DNA of 14,618 nucleotides from Muribaculaceae bacterium (GTDB taxonomy: Bacteria; Bacteroidota; Bacteroidia; Bacteroidales; Muribaculaceae), in assembly GCA_009775375.1 (NCBI GenBank), contig VSPO01000088.1, forward strand, positions 1-14,618, in the 5' to 3' direction. Both the position numbers and the translations under genes were made by a program. How positions within the stretch are numbered: the stretch's first letter is position 1; the number at the start of each line of letters is the position of its first letter. Below, one piece after another: positions 14,375 through 14,618 of the stretch. The notes beneath the pieces were generated by a model. It was not told the origin of the DNA and searched no databases. It was given only the letters and a program-made list of their open reading frames with translations.

Positions 14375-14512
14375 TTCCTTAAAATTTCGGGGTCGTAGGG
14401 GTCGCATCCTTGGAGTGGATTTTGTCACTTGCTGAAAGGAGCATACCGGGGTATGTGACTGAAAGCAAGTGGCAAAATACGCCCAAGGATGCGAGGCAGA
14501 GGCAATTTTGAA
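14375..14512 (+). repeat. dispersed intergenic repeat, copy 2, carrying a long hairpin
   Basis: Positions 14379-14401 repeat exactly the 23-nt sequence found at 7702-7724. Directly after it, arms 14402-14433 and 14464-14494 form a long stem: 12 bp (TCGCATCCTTGG), a small internal loop, then 15 bp with one G-T pair. A second hairpin, CATACC-GG-GGTATG (14442-14455), lies in the loop. Outer arms AAAATT (14381-14386) and AATTTT (14504-14509) could close the whole element. There is no T tract, so it is not a classical terminator for the channel gene that ends 7 nt before. Confidence 0.7.
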
Positions 14513-14618
14513 TGATAGGGCATAATCAGGGATACTAAAAATCAATAGTTCGTTAAAAATCTGAATTAGAAATTTATGCTGTAAAACATATCCATATTAT
14601 TGATTTCCAACAAAATAA
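14513..14618. other. AT-rich sequence to the window end, nothing recognised
   Basis: No ORF, RNA gene or consensus promoter could be supported in these last bases. The sequence is AT-rich and probably upstream or downstream of a gene outside the window. Confidence 0.4.

Noticed and set aside
1..14618. CRISPR array, insertion sequence, prophage or defence island
   Set aside because: No regularly spaced repeats, transposase, integrase, phage or defence genes are visible; the genes are mainly housekeeping.

Overview
The window looks like an ordinary chromosomal segment of a Bacteroidales bacterium, most likely from the Muribaculaceae or a close neighbour. The evidence is as follows. The promoters follow the Bacteroidetes pattern, TTTG or ATTG at -33, a 19-20 nt spacer, then TAnnTTTG at -7. 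Shine-Dalgarno sites are absent and start codons are preceded by A-rich sequence. Ribosomal protein S16 has a long Ala/Lys/Glu-rich tail. RsmE has the IGPEGDF variant. A Kdo synthesis gene implies a Gram-negative outer membrane. The family-level placement is an inference.

Layout, left to right. A minus-strand tRNA-Glu(CUC) lies downstream of rpsP (S16), which diverges from prfA (release factor 1) across a shared promoter region. prfA converges, with a 3-nt gap, on a minus-strand envelope operon: a lipoprotein of unknown function (TTG start) followed by an unusual single ORF in which MurB is joined in frame to a PhnP-like metallo-beta-lactamase-fold hydrolase. Divergent from that operon is an NhaC-type Na+/H+ antiporter gene, then tRNA-Met(CAU) with a clear intrinsic terminator, then a Crp/Fnr-family regulator. 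A plus-strand operon follows: a NupG-like nucleoside permease, rsmE (4-nt overlap) and kdsA. It converges on a minus-strand pair, ndk followed by a secreted M23 peptidase with LysM. A 34-bp perfect palindrome separates the two operons. The last gene is a YbdG/MscM-type mechanosensitive channel, followed by a large intergenic hairpin.

Functionally the window mixes translation (S16, RF1, RsmE, two tRNAs), envelope building and remodelling (MurB, KdsA, M23/LysM, lipoprotein) and ion, osmotic and nucleotide homeostasis (NhaC, YbdG-like channel, NupG-like permease, Ndk). No mobile element, phage, CRISPR or defence system is visible.

The less ordinary signals are: (1) the MurB-hydrolase fusion; (2) a 23-nt intergenic repeat found twice, about 6.7 kb apart, each time inside a dyad-symmetric structure, one carrying a roughly 93-nt hairpin; (3) the 34-bp perfect palindrome between convergent operons; (4) a TTTG-N6-CAAA dyad spanning the -7 box and predicted start of the tRNA-Glu, tRNA-Met and rpsP promoters; (5) a terminator-like hairpin between the tRNA-Glu promoter and the tRNA. 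All coordinates were read by eye, and no database search was available.
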